64,000 bases of DNA from Ruminiclostridium cellobioparum DSM 1351 = ATCC 15832 (GTDB lineage: Bacteria; Bacillota; Clostridia; Acetivibrionales; DSM-1351). Under the pieces are notes generated by a model. That model was not told the origin of the DNA. It saw nothing but the letters and a program-made list of their open reading frames with translations, and searched no databases. Below are positions 52,558-61,053 of the stretch, piece by piece (position 1 is the stretch's first letter; each line of letters starts with the position of its first letter). The stretch lies in contig NZ_KK211292.1 of NCBI RefSeq assembly GCF_000621505.1, positions 144,505 through 208,504 of the forward strand, read 5' to 3'. The position numbers were made by a program, and so were the translations under genes.

Positions 52558-53916
52558 ATGAAAAAGACAAGAGTTTTAGCAGTGATCTTAGTTGCTTTAA
52601 TGGTTATGATGACAACTGTGCTGGCAGGATGTGGCGGCAGTAAAAAGACAGAAGATACTTCCTCTGAAACGTCAGGCGAAGTAGTTTGGTGGGGGTGGAC
52701 GCCGGGTTCCCCAACTAATGAACAATATATTGCAGAATTTAACAAAGAATATCCAAATATAAAAGTTACGTGGAAACAAACATCTATAGATGATTATGAT
52801 GCGGCTATCAAACCGGCTTTAGCAAATGGCAAGGGTGTTGATGCTTTTGAGGTTTCAGCGGGTTCAGGAAATGGCGGTGTTAAAGTTTTTGGAGGACAGG
52901 CAATTGACTTGACTGATGCTGTAAAAAAGGCTTTAGGCGATGATTATAAAGACAAGCTCAACGAGGCATCAATCACCACAATGACTGTCAATGGTCAATT
53001 GAAAGCACTTGGCGTCGGAACTGTATATTCAGGAAATCTCTGGATTAACAAAGATCTTTTTGATAAATATAATGTAAAAGTTCCCACTAATTTAGCTGAG
53101 TGGAAAGAGGCTTGTAAAGTTTTTAAAGAACATGGTATCGATGGTTTTGTACAGGGAGCAGGTCAAGGTGCATTTAACATGGACACTTTCCATGCAATCG
53201 CTGATAATGTAAGCCCTGGTACTTTCACAAAAGCAGCAAGAGGTGAGGTTGAATGGACTGATGACTCAATTGTCAAAGCATTAGAACTATGGAAAGGGCT
53301 GTTTGATGACGGAATTATGCAAAAGGGTGCTCTTGGCCTTAAACAATATCCAGAAGCAAACAATTTATTTATGTCTCAAAAGGCTGCTATGGTTATGATG
53401 GGGTCCTGGTATACATCAAACACTTTGCCTGATACCATGAAGGCTTCTATTGAGGCTGCATCTTCAAAAGAAGAGCCGTTCACAATGATTCCAATTGATT
53501 TCCCTGATATTGCCGGAACAGGAAAAACAGGATCCATGTTTGGCGATTTAGACTATTCAACCGCAGTGTCTGCAACATCAAAGAATGTTAAGGCTGCAAC
53601 TACATTTGCTGTTTGGCTTGGAACTTCTCAGAGTGGTCAACAGATCATTGCAGATTCCTTAAACGTTGTTCCTTCTCTAAAATCAGCAACTCCGAATTGG
53701 GACAAGGTAAAGCTTGTAAATCCTGAGAAACAAAACGAAGTAATCAAAAAATATATTGAAAAATCAATGGAAAGTGGCGATAACCCTCGTTTTGCAGAAA
53801 TAAATGCAGATATGAACCAAAAAATGATGGATGTATTGGCTGGCGTGGCAGGAGGAACTATCACTCCTAAAGATGGTGCTGCTCAACTTGCAGAGACTCA
53901 AGCTGATAGTAAGTAA
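52558..53916 (+). CDS. ABC sugar importer, substrate-binding lipoprotein
   Basis: A 452-residue extracellular binding protein of the CUT1 type. The start is ATG 52558, with AAAGGAGAGG upstream. The signal peptide ends in VLAGC (Cys25), followed by a Ser/Thr-rich linker. The mature part begins with VVWWGWTPGSPTNEQYIAEFNKEYPNI, typical of family 1 solute-binding proteins, and contains AAMVMMGSWY. It binds the sugar or glycoside outside the cell and delivers it to the two permeases encoded next. A stem-loop follows its stop codon, as is common where the binding protein is made in excess over the permeases. Confidence 0.9.
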   Translation: MKKTRVLAVILVALMVMMTTVLAGCGGSKKTEDTSSETSGEVVWWGWTPGSPTNEQYIAEFNKEYPNIKVTWKQTSIDDYDAAIKPALANGKGVDAFEVSAGSGNGGVKVFGGQAIDLTDAVKKALGDDYKDKLNEASITTMTVNGQLKALGVGTVYSGNLWINKDLFDKYNVKVPTNLAEWKEACKVFKEHGIDGFVQGAGQGAFNMDTFHAIADNVSPGTFTKAARGEVEWTDDSIVKALELWKGLFDDGIMQKGALGLKQYPEANNLFMSQKAAMVMMGSWYTSNTLPDTMKASIEAASSKEEPFTMIPIDFPDIAGTGKTGSMFGDLDYSTAVSATSKNVKAATTFAVWLGTSQSGQQIIADSLNVVPSLKSATPNWDKVKLVNPEKQNEVIKKYIEKSMESGDNPRFAEINADMNQKMMDVLAGVAGGTITPKDGAAQLAETQADSK

Positions 53917-53931
53917 GAGATAGTATTTTTT

Positions 53932-53961
53932 ATAGGGGCATATTTTTTCTAGTGCCCCTAT
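53932..53961 (+). promoter_or_regulatory. Intercistronic stem-loop
   Basis: ATAGGGGCA and TGCCCCTAT form a perfect 9-bp stem around a T-rich loop. It lies between the binding-protein and permease genes with no following T-run. It probably stabilises the upstream mRNA or attenuates transcription into the permeases. Confidence 0.65.
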
Positions 53962-53988
53962 CATTTAGTGTTGAGGAGAAGTATAAAC

Positions 53989-54882
53989 ATGAATAACATG
54001 AAAAAGGATAAAACACTGAAATCCAATAAAATGAACGGATTTCCGTGGATTCTTCCAGCATTTGTTTTTATTGCAGGTATTATATATTATTCAATATTTT
54101 ATACATTCAAGCTGTCTACTTTAGATTGGAATGGGCTTGATCCAATTCAGACAGAAGTGGGGATAAATAATTATACCAAGGCACTTTTTTCTGACTGGGT
54201 TTTTTGGAAAGCTATACAAAACACAATTGTTTATTTCATTTTTACATTTTTGATTCAAAACTTTTTAGGTTTTATATTTGCCGCAATTTTGCACACAAAA
54301 GTAAAGCTTGCTACATTGCATAAGTGCTTGATTTTTATACCAACAATCCTGGCACCTGCGACTATGGCGCCAGTGTTTAGATTGTTGTTCTCTCCTCAGG
54401 GAATTCTGCAGGATATATTTGACATACTTCATTTAGGCATAACTGTTGATTGGTTGGCAAAACCCAATTCGGCACTTTTCATTCTCATGATTGTTGCGAT
54501 TTGGGAGTACACAGGAATGAGTTTCATTCTATATTATGCGGCAATGAGCCAAATAGATAAAGAAATGCTTGAGGCGTCGCGCCTGGATGGAGCAGGAAAC
54601 TTTAGAACTTTATTGAGCATTGTATTGCCAAACTGCAAAGGCACGACAGTTTCTCTTGCAATGCTTGGGATCATAGGTGCTTTGAAAACATTTGATATTC
54701 CTTATCTGATTACGACTGGCGGGCCAAATCACGCAACAGAATTTTTAGGCACATATATTTACAGGCAGGGAATAAGGCAATCGCATCTTGGCTATGCAGC
54801 TGCAATATCAGTAATGCTCCTTGTACTCGCATTCTGCGGTGCAATACTTATAAATAAGGTTAATAAAGGAGACGAGAAATAA
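53989..54882 (+). CDS. ABC sugar importer, permease 1 (MalF/UgpA type)
   Basis: A 297-residue protein with about six membrane helices (first near 20-45, FPWILPAFVFIAGIIYYSIF). The EAA loop that contacts the ATPase reads EMLEASRLDGAGNFRTLLSIVLPNCKG. ATG 53989 is chosen because TTGAGGAG lies 7 bases before it. It pairs with the next permease to form the channel. No ATPase gene is present in the operon, so a shared MsmX/MsmK-type ATPase encoded elsewhere is expected. Confidence 0.9.
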   Translation: MNNMKKDKTLKSNKMNGFPWILPAFVFIAGIIYYSIFYTFKLSTLDWNGLDPIQTEVGINNYTKALFSDWVFWKAIQNTIVYFIFTFLIQNFLGFIFAAILHTKVKLATLHKCLIFIPTILAPATMAPVFRLLFSPQGILQDIFDILHLGITVDWLAKPNSALFILMIVAIWEYTGMSFILYYAAMSQIDKEMLEASRLDGAGNFRTLLSIVLPNCKGTTVSLAMLGIIGALKTFDIPYLITTGGPNHATEFLGTYIYRQGIRQSHLGYAAAISVMLLVLAFCGAILINKVNKGDEK

Positions 54883-54883
54883 A

Positions 54884-55672
54884 ATGTTTGAAATTAGAAC
54901 CTTAAAAAGTAAAGTCATTTTGCAAATCATTCTACTGATACTAACCATACCTTATGCGATTCCACTTGTTCAAATGTTTCTTGGCTCTCTCGGTGGAACA
55001 GGGTTATTAAATTATAAGGTGGTTTGGGACACAGGTGTAGTTCCAATCTATTTTAGAAATTCATTCATCATATCATCCGGCGTAATTTTGTTGGTTTATA
55101 TATTCAGTATGACAGCCGGCTTTGGGTTTGCAAAATTACAGATATTTGGAAAGGAAGTGTTCTTTTGGTTGATTCTTATTGCGTTAACTTTACCTGAAGT
55201 AATTTTGTTGTCTCCTTTGTTTGTAACATTCCAAAAGCTGCATCTATTTAACACCTTCCTGGCTGTAATTTTACCTATTGCAGCATTGCAGCTGCCATTT
55301 ACAATTCTGCTTACCAGAAATTTTGACAACGGAATTCCTAATGAGTTAATGGAGGCAGCAAGAATTGACGGTGCAGGTATTTTTTTGACGTTTTGGTATG
55401 TCATCCTTCCGCTTACAAAGCCAATTGCATCATCAATTATTGTTTTGACACTCATCAACTCATGGAATGCATATCTCATGCCACTTCTGTTCCTGCAAAG
55501 CCCGGATATGCAGACTGTAACGCTGCTTCCACAATACTTCCAGGGTGAGTTTACAAATGACCAGACGAAGATATTGGCGGCAGCTGTGCTCACTGCAGTT
55601 CCTGAGATTATTGTTTATTTGTTCATGCAGAAGAATTTTGAAAAAGGCATGAGTGCGGGTGCTCTGAAATAA
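54884..55672 (+). CDS. ABC sugar importer, permease 2 (MalG type)
   Basis: A 262-residue membrane protein with about six helices. The EAA loop reads ELMEAARIDGAGIFLTFWYVILPLTKP. The start codon lies one base after the preceding stop, and the ribosome binding site lies inside the upstream gene, so translation is coupled. The chain ends with the usual FEKGMSAGALK tail of MalG-type permeases. Confidence 0.9.
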   Translation: MFEIRTLKSKVILQIILLILTIPYAIPLVQMFLGSLGGTGLLNYKVVWDTGVVPIYFRNSFIISSGVILLVYIFSMTAGFGFAKLQIFGKEVFFWLILIALTLPEVILLSPLFVTFQKLHLFNTFLAVILPIAALQLPFTILLTRNFDNGIPNELMEAARIDGAGIFLTFWYVILPLTKPIASSIIVLTLINSWNAYLMPLLFLQSPDMQTVTLLPQYFQGEFTNDQTKILAAAVLTAVPEIIVYLFMQKNFEKGMSAGALK

Positions 55673-55714
55673 TTGAAACAAGAGCAGAATAATAGTGAAA
55701 AGAAGGAGATAATT

Positions 55715-56080
55715 ATGCCGTTGATTCAAGTTGACTTAAAAAGATCAGTGTTTAAGGATAAAGGAAAAGAAATATCAAGTGCAATTCATAATTCGCTGGT
55801 TGCAGGTCTGGGTATGGATACAACTGATCTTTTCCAAGTGTTTAGACCGCATGATGAAGGGGAGATTATTTTTTCGCCAACCTATGGCAATCGCGACAGA
55901 CACGATTTGATAATCATTAGGATTACAATGGTTAATATGTTTTCACTTGAGCAAAAGAAAAAAACATATAAGGAACTGACGAAAAGGCTTGTTGACATTG
56001 GAATCAGGTGCGATGATATTTTAGTTTGTCTTGTTGAAAACAGTGCTGAAAATTGGTCGCTTGGCGAAAGAGAAGTTTGA
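55715..56080 (+). CDS. Tautomerase-family protein
   Basis: A 121-residue protein beginning MPLIQVDL. The ATG at 55715 has AGAAGGAG 6 bases before it and leaves Pro2, which becomes the N-terminal catalytic proline after methionine removal. The FRPHDEGEIIFSPTY segment resembles tautomerases of the 4-oxalocrotonate/cis-CaaD superfamily fused-length group. Such enzymes shift keto-enol tautomers. In this operon it may act on a keto-sugar or a cleavage product. Confidence 0.78.
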   Translation: MPLIQVDLKRSVFKDKGKEISSAIHNSLVAGLGMDTTDLFQVFRPHDEGEIIFSPTYGNRDRHDLIIIRITMVNMFSLEQKKKTYKELTKRLVDIGIRCDDILVCLVENSAENWSLGEREV

Positions 56081-56104
56081 TTTCAGAAGGGTTCATGTAA
56101 AGTT

Positions 56105-57190
56105 ATGGAAAATGTAAAAAAAGAATTTTTACCGGGCAGGTCTTATCCTGTCTGGCTGGATGAAAAAATGCCTGATACGCATAGATGGGGTATCCTTGGT
56201 TCTGGCTGGATTGCAGGCTGTTTTTCCGCACAGGTGATCAAAGCCGGCGGAAACATCGCTGCTGTTGGTTCACGTGATTTAAAAAAGGCGCAGGCATTTA
56301 GGAGTGAGTTTCCGTCAATAAAAAAAGCGTATGGTTCTTACGAAGAGCTTATGAAAGATCCTGACATTGATGTGATTTATGTTGCAACTCCACATGCACA
56401 GCACCATGAGTGGGCGATGAAGTGCTTGCAGCACAATAAGCCTATCTTGGTTGAGAAGGCATTTACACAAAATTACAAGCAGGCGAAAGAAATTTTAGAT
56501 TTGGCAAAAGAGAAAAATCTATTTGTTATGGAGGCGTATTGGACACGATTTCTGCCGCATATCATCAAGGTAAAAGAGTTGATTGACAGGGGCGAAATAG
56601 GGGACATTGTGCAGATAATTGCTGACCATGGGGTTTGCTTTCCTTTTGACCCCAAACATCGCTTATATGCACCTGAGCTTGCAGGCGGAGCTCTTTTAGA
56701 CTTGGGCGTATATCCAATTTCATTCGTGCAGTTTTTGCTTGGAAACCCAACGGGAATAATCGCTGCCGGTTCTGCAACGCCAACAGGTGTGGATTCAAAT
56801 GATGCTGCCATTTTAAAATATGAAAATGGCAAAGGTGCACTTGCGATGTTAGCTTTTGGCTCCCTCGCGTCATCTCCTGTCACCGCTGCAATCTGCGGAA
56901 CAAAAGGGAGAATAGAAATAAAAAGGCAATTTTACAGGCCGTCAGACTTCACTGTCTTTTATAATGACGGTTCAACATTTGAGTATGTTTCAAAAACGCA
57001 TGAAAATTATGAAGGTGGTCGCGACGGGCTTTTTGGAATGCATTTTGAAGCTGCTGAGGTGCAAAGGTGTCTTTTAGAAGGCAAGGTTGAATCTTCAGTT
57101 ATGTCCTGGGAGGACACATTATCTGTGATGAAAATTATGGATGAAATCAGACGACAACTTGATTTCAATTATCAGGGAGAAACATTATGA
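56105..57190 (+). CDS. Gfo/Idh/MocA-family oxidoreductase 2
   Basis: A 361-residue NAD(P)-dependent dehydrogenase with an N-terminal extension of about 25 residues before the Rossmann motif GILGSGWIAGCFS. The catalytic lysine lies in LVEKAFTQNYKQA (EKA rather than the more common EKP). The ALLDLGVYPISFVQFLLG segment is typical of the trans-dihydrodiol dehydrogenase-like branch. Together with the first oxidoreductase of the operon it could carry out an oxidation and a later reduction on the same sugar ring. Substrate unknown. Confidence 0.88.
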   Translation: MENVKKEFLPGRSYPVWLDEKMPDTHRWGILGSGWIAGCFSAQVIKAGGNIAAVGSRDLKKAQAFRSEFPSIKKAYGSYEELMKDPDIDVIYVATPHAQHHEWAMKCLQHNKPILVEKAFTQNYKQAKEILDLAKEKNLFVMEAYWTRFLPHIIKVKELIDRGEIGDIVQIIADHGVCFPFDPKHRLYAPELAGGALLDLGVYPISFVQFLLGNPTGIIAAGSATPTGVDSNDAAILKYENGKGALAMLAFGSLASSPVTAAICGTKGRIEIKRQFYRPSDFTVFYNDGSTFEYVSKTHENYEGGRDGLFGMHFEAAEVQRCLLEGKVESSVMSWEDTLSVMKIMDEIRRQLDFNYQGETL

Positions 57191-57258
57191 GGATCATAAA
57201 TCCGGTTAGTTTTATGTGATTTTACAGAGTAGCGAATGAAAGGTTTAGGTGGAATTTT

Positions 57259-58002
57259 ATGAGTAAATTATTGGATAAAGAATTGTGCGTTGTCACGGGT
57301 GCGGCCAATGGAATCGGAAGAGCAATCGCAGAACGCTTCATAAGAGAAGGTGCTGATTTGATTGTGGCTGATTTTGATGTTGAAACCGCAAAAAAAGTAT
57401 ATGAGGGAAACAGTAAGGTTGTTGACATTCTAAAAGTTGACGCAACAAATGTAAAGGATTTGGAGAAAATAGCGGAATCTGTTAAAAGGACAGGGCGCAA
57501 ATTAAAGGCGGTGTTACCAATCGTTGGTAACGGACCGCAAAACCCGATTCCAGAAATCACACCTGAGGAGTTTCATTTGACAATGGACCTTAATGTTTTT
57601 TCAGCTTTTTTCACGGTGCAGAAGTTAATTCCTTTTATGTCTGATAAATCTTCAATTGTTCTGATATCATCAATTGCAGGTTTTCAGGGCGGGAAAAACG
57701 CCATCGTCTATAATGCGGCGAAAGCAGCGGTCAGGTCCATGGCACGTTCCTTCACAGGAGAGCTTGCAGAAAAGGGTATCAGAGCAAATGCTATAAGCCC
57801 CGGTCCAACTGAAACTCAGGCATTTACAGATTTTGTGCACGGTGATGACGAACTGAGAAACAATATAGTTTCGCAACTTCCCATAGGGCATATCGGAAAG
57901 CCCGGCGAGATTGCGGCGGTTGCATTGTTCTTAGCGTCCGACGAATCTTCTTATGTGACAGGTGCTGAAATTATTGCCGACGGCGGTTTCACCAACAGAT
58001 AA
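57259..58002 (+). CDS. Short-chain dehydrogenase/reductase
   Basis: A 247-residue classical SDR. The cofactor motif is GAANGIGRAIAE, the catalytic serine lies in LISSIAGF and the YxxxK pair in VYNAAKAAV. The C-terminus has the GAEIIADGGFTNR ending of the family. An aspartate after the second strand (VADFDVETA) favours NAD(H). It probably oxidises or reduces a hydroxyl of a pathway intermediate. Confidence 0.9.
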   Translation: MSKLLDKELCVVTGAANGIGRAIAERFIREGADLIVADFDVETAKKVYEGNSKVVDILKVDATNVKDLEKIAESVKRTGRKLKAVLPIVGNGPQNPIPEITPEEFHLTMDLNVFSAFFTVQKLIPFMSDKSSIVLISSIAGFQGGKNAIVYNAAKAAVRSMARSFTGELAEKGIRANAISPGPTETQAFTDFVHGDDELRNNIVSQLPIGHIGKPGEIAAVALFLASDESSYVTGAEIIADGGFTNR

Positions 58003-58040
58003 ACAAATAGAGATTAATAGATAATACAGGGGAGAAAAAA

Positions 58041-58502
58041 ATGGCATTATCATCAACGAATATAGTTAAGGTTATTGTCGTAACAGACGATTTGGAAAAA
58101 ACAGTTTCTGCATATAAAACTTTGCTGGGCACAGGGAAAGAACCTGCGGAACAGAATACAGAGCATAAAGAGGTAAGAACACCTTTTATGAAGTATAAAG
58201 GTGCCGGCATCACTGATACCCCAATGAAGGTAGATAGTGTTTTCAGCGATAATTTCTGGTTTGAAATTATTCAGCCTCTGGGAAATAATGACCCATGGGC
58301 AGCTTGGTTAAAAGAACATGGCACGTCAATCTGCTCAATTTGTTTGCTGTCGGACGGACCTTTGGAAGCTGACGAAGAAACTATGAAAAATGCAGGGTTT
58401 GATTCACTTTTTAAACACGAAAAGGGCTATGAAGCGTATGAATATTTTGATACATCAAAAGCGCTTGGAGTTTTAGTTGAGGTAAAAGAGCAGTATAAAT
58501 AA
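58041..58502 (+). CDS. VOC-superfamily protein 2
   Basis: A 153-residue relative of the protein at 51190. The two-fold VOC layout is kept (NIVKVIVVTDDLEKTV, FWFEIIQPLG, GVLVEVKEQY). The usual histidine of the second half is not apparent in TSICSICLLSDG, so metal binding may be altered. It is the last gene of the catabolic operon, with GGGGAG upstream. It may form a heterodimer with, or complement, the first VOC protein. Confidence 0.78.
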   Translation: MALSSTNIVKVIVVTDDLEKTVSAYKTLLGTGKEPAEQNTEHKEVRTPFMKYKGAGITDTPMKVDSVFSDNFWFEIIQPLGNNDPWAAWLKEHGTSICSICLLSDGPLEADEETMKNAGFDSLFKHEKGYEAYEYFDTSKALGVLVEVKEQYK

Positions 58503-58555
58503 TTAATTCACTTTAAAATATTTATCGGATAACTTGGAAGAGTCAGGTGTAAATT

Positions 58556-58812
58556 ATGAACAGTTATGTTACGCTGTATTTTAGGGATCTGATTGTAGAA
58601 TATACCGGAAGAAGTCTAAAATATTGACGGCAGTAGATACAAACACGTGGTACAATCTTAAGGTTATTATAGCGGGGAATAATATAAGAGCTTATGTGGA
58701 CGGATATCCATTGATAAACCGGACAAATAGTGTGAATCAGCTTGCATCGGGCAAAATTGGCCTTAGATCCACATGCGATGCTGAATTTGATGATGTTGTA
58801 GTTAAAAATTAA
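58556..58812 (+). pseudogene. LamG/DUF1080-like carbohydrate-binding domain remnant, frameshifted
   Basis: The first frame (from 58556) reads NSYVTLYFRDLIVEYTGRS and stops at 58627. A second frame (58624-58812) continues with NTWYNLKVIIAGNNIRAYVDGYPLI and ASGKIGLRSTCDAEFDDVVV. Together they resemble the end of a concanavalin-like (LamG or DUF1080) domain found on secreted glycoside hydrolases. No signal peptide, start site or catalytic part is present. It is a leftover of a secreted carbohydrate-active enzyme next to the sugar operon. Confidence 0.55.
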
Positions 58813-58841
58813 TTTTAAATAATTTTGTCATGTGAAATGTT

Positions 58842-58879
58842 AATGGATCCGACTGATATTTATACCGGTCAGATCCATT
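58842..58879. other. Long imperfect hairpin between remnants
   Basis: AATGGATC and GATCCATT pair, with an inner GACTG/CGGTC helix, giving a 13-bp interrupted stem. No T-tract follows on either side. It could terminate the sugar operon weakly or be the edge of an inserted segment. The rest of 58880-58968 shows no recognisable feature. Confidence 0.5.
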
Positions 58880-58968
58880 GCGTACGCTCAGCATGGGCTA
58901 AATCTAACGGGTGAAAGCCGTGAATTCTGATTCTGATGACGAGATGTGGTTCTGAGGAGAAAAAGTAG

Positions 58969-59337
58969 GGTTTTACCACAAGATGTTATGGTCTCGGTGC
59001 TTGTCAATGGACTGGTTCACGTACAATGGATTTAATTAAGTGTTACATTGAAGAGTGTGGACTGGAGTATGATGCACATGGTAATATAAAATCAGAATAT
59101 TATCCAAAAGCACAAGAATGTCGTCGAGCAGAGAATAAGATGGTTGTTAAAGAATTAAATGGAGGGTACCATTCTGTTTATAACAATTGGTTATCTAAAT
59201 ATAGTAAAAAAGATGATGCTGCTTATTATGCGGGTTGGATAGTATGTAAGGAATATGAAAAACCTAAGGCAGACTCATCTGATGCAAGGGGGAAAAGTGC
59301 AGCAAAAATATATAAAGTTATGATGGGCCTAAAATAA
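58969..59337 (+). pseudogene. C-terminal remnant of a phage tail-tip lysozyme-like protein
   Basis: An open frame runs from the codon after a TAG (58966) to 59337. It begins GFTTRCYGLGACQWTGSRTMDLIKCY, matching the G-YGL-QWT--R core of phage tail-tip lysozyme domains. The rest (YYPKAQECRRAENKMVV, YNNWLSKYSKKDDAAYYAGWIVCKEYE) fits the C-terminal half of such a domain. The catalytic N-terminal part is missing and no ribosome binding site is near the internal ATG 59026. It is probably a dead prophage or toxin fragment, though expression from 59026 cannot be excluded. Confidence 0.5.
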
Positions 59338-59365
59338 TGTGACTTAGTAAGGAAGTGTGACGAAA

Positions 59366-60520
59366 ATGAAAAGAACAACTCTAGGATTAATTATTATGGC
59401 TGTACTAATGTTAGCTGGCTGTACTAATGAAGAAACAAATAGACAACTAAATTCATTTAGCAGTCAAAACAGTAGTCGGACCAGCGGCTCAACTAGCAGT
59501 CAAGCCAGTAGTTTAATTAGTAGTCAACCTAGTAGTCAAACCAATGCCTCAACCTGCAGTTCATCTAATTATGTTAAAACATATGACGATGAAACCCATA
59601 AGAATGTACAATATGAAGAACTGTCGTTTAATATTGGCTCTTACCATATAGTCTCTGATTCAAGCAGTAATAATATTGAAACATTTAAATGTGAAATTGA
59701 TAAAGGTGAAGGATATTCTTGGACAAAAACCTATATGACCATCACAGTTCGCAAAATGGAAAAAAAAGAGCTCCACGATACGAATAGTATCGTAGCATAC
59801 TTAAGTGGTAGGTACCCTAATTATGAAAAAATAAATATTTATAATAATGTAACCGATAATTCTGGAATTATCAGTCTATACATTGCATCACAAGGGGATC
59901 AGACGAAATATGTAGTTTCCTATAAGGAGGCATGCTATTTAATTGAATCTGATGTTAATGAAGTTTATCTATTAAAAAATTATCCTTCAGAGTATTATGA
60001 GGTACATAATCAAAAAATAGAATGTGCGAACTCTAATATAACCACTGTTAATGAAACCATTTCCTATAATAAAAATGAGTTTGAAAAGGCGGGTTATGAT
60101 ATTATTCAAGGTATAAACGGAATAAAATATTCTGCTGAATTAAGCCGCGACAAGGAATATCAATATCATTTTACTTTAAAAAATGAGAAACTTGAAAATC
60201 TTCTGACATTATCTACTTATGGACAATTTGATGAGGTTATTAAGATTTTAGATGTCAATATGGATGGTTATGCAGATATTAGATTTTTGGAGGAACCAGG
60301 TACTTTTAATAATAGTTATTCTCTATATGTCTGGGATGATTCTGCCAAGGATTTTGATAAAGTAAAATGTGAAGAGCTGCTTTCAGAATTTGATGTGCAT
60401 GATGGTTACTTGTTAAATCATCAAAAAGCAGATGCAAACTCCATGGTTAGTCAAAAACTCGTATGGAAAAATAACAATACATTGATAAAAGCAGCAGAAG
60501 AGCAATATCATGTTGACTAA
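59366..60520 (+). CDS. Lipoprotein with Ser/Gln-rich linker and XAC2610-like C-terminal region
   Basis: A 384-residue secreted lipoprotein. ATG 59366 is used because GGAAG lies upstream; GTG 59357 is an alternative. The signal peptide ends in LMLAGC (Cys19). Residues 25-65 are a low-complexity linker made of repeated SSQ and SSQT/SSQP units. The C-terminal region (about 290-370) has ILDVNMDGYADIRFLEEPG followed by YVWDDSAKDFDKV. That is a calcium-type D-x-N-x-D-x-x-D loop found in XAC2610-like and FG-GAP-like proteins. No enzymatic motif is visible. Function unknown; an extracellular binding role is plausible. Confidence 0.8.
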   Translation: MKRTTLGLIIMAVLMLAGCTNEETNRQLNSFSSQNSSRTSGSTSSQASSLISSQPSSQTNASTCSSSNYVKTYDDETHKNVQYEELSFNIGSYHIVSDSSSNNIETFKCEIDKGEGYSWTKTYMTITVRKMEKKELHDTNSIVAYLSGRYPNYEKINIYNNVTDNSGIISLYIASQGDQTKYVVSYKEACYLIESDVNEVYLLKNYPSEYYEVHNQKIECANSNITTVNETISYNKNEFEKAGYDIIQGINGIKYSAELSRDKEYQYHFTLKNEKLENLLTLSTYGQFDEVIKILDVNMDGYADIRFLEEPGTFNNSYSLYVWDDSAKDFDKVKCEELLSEFDVHDGYLLNHQKADANSMVSQKLVWKNNNTLIKAAEEQYHVD

Positions 60521-60675
60521 ACCGAGGAAAACTATAAAGTATTGCATTGAGAGGTCGAGAACAAAATGGTTCTGATGCAAGAATTAATTTATATCAGGGC
60601 GAAGCGCAATTGCACAAATAGAGTAAGAATCCCATTGAAAAGCACACTATATTTATTTAAGTAATAGTTGGAATT

Positions 60676-60702
60676 CCCCTTAAATCAAGGGGTTATTTTT
60701 TT
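60676..60702 (+). terminator. Intrinsic terminator after the lipoprotein gene
   Basis: CCCCTT pairs with AAGGGG around AAATC, followed by TTATTTTTTT. A second perfect hairpin (CGCCGTCC/GGACGGCG, 60735-60758) lies just downstream without a strong T-tract. Bases 60521-60675 contain no gene. Confidence 0.8.
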
Positions 60703-60800
60703 ACCCCAAAATCCAAATACGAGAGGAGCCACTCCGCCGTCCAACAAAAAGGACGGCGTTTCATCGTATCAGGAACAGAAAACAATAAAGGAGGCAGTCT

Positions 60801-60995
60801 ATGGAGAATACTATTAACGTTAAAATGCTGACAATAAATGACTACATATATTCTGGTCAAAGAAACCGCCAATTATTACTTTTCATAAAAATCAATATAC
60901 CTTATTTATATTATTTTGAAAATATGTCCGGTTTTGTAGAAAATGAGGACTTTAATACATTTTACAAATTGGTTACAAGTTTGCAGGATTATTGA
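60801..60995 (+). CDS. Small hypothetical protein
   Basis: A 64-residue frame with an excellent ribosome binding site (AAAGGAGG, 7 bases before ATG). The product is fairly hydrophobic in the middle (LLLFIKINIPYLYYF) and has no recognised motif. The good binding site is the main reason to believe it is translated. It lies between terminator-like hairpins and a chimeric regulator gene. Confidence 0.5.
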   Translation: MENTINVKMLTINDYIYSGQRNRQLLLFIKINIPYLYYFENMSGFVENEDFNTFYKLVTSLQDY

Positions 60996-61053
60996 AATAT
61001 TCGAGTGATATAATTAAATGGCATGTAATGCATAAGGCGCAGGAGGAATACTA

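Noticed and set aside
58880..58985. Possible group II intron end, because of GTGAAAGCCGTG- and GGTTCTGAGGAG-like strings
   Set aside because: A proper domain V/VI structure could not be drawn and no intron-encoded protein is near.
60735..60758. CGCCGTCC/GGACGGCG hairpin considered as an independent terminator
   Set aside because: The stem is perfect but only three T follow it. It is mentioned with the nearby terminator instead.
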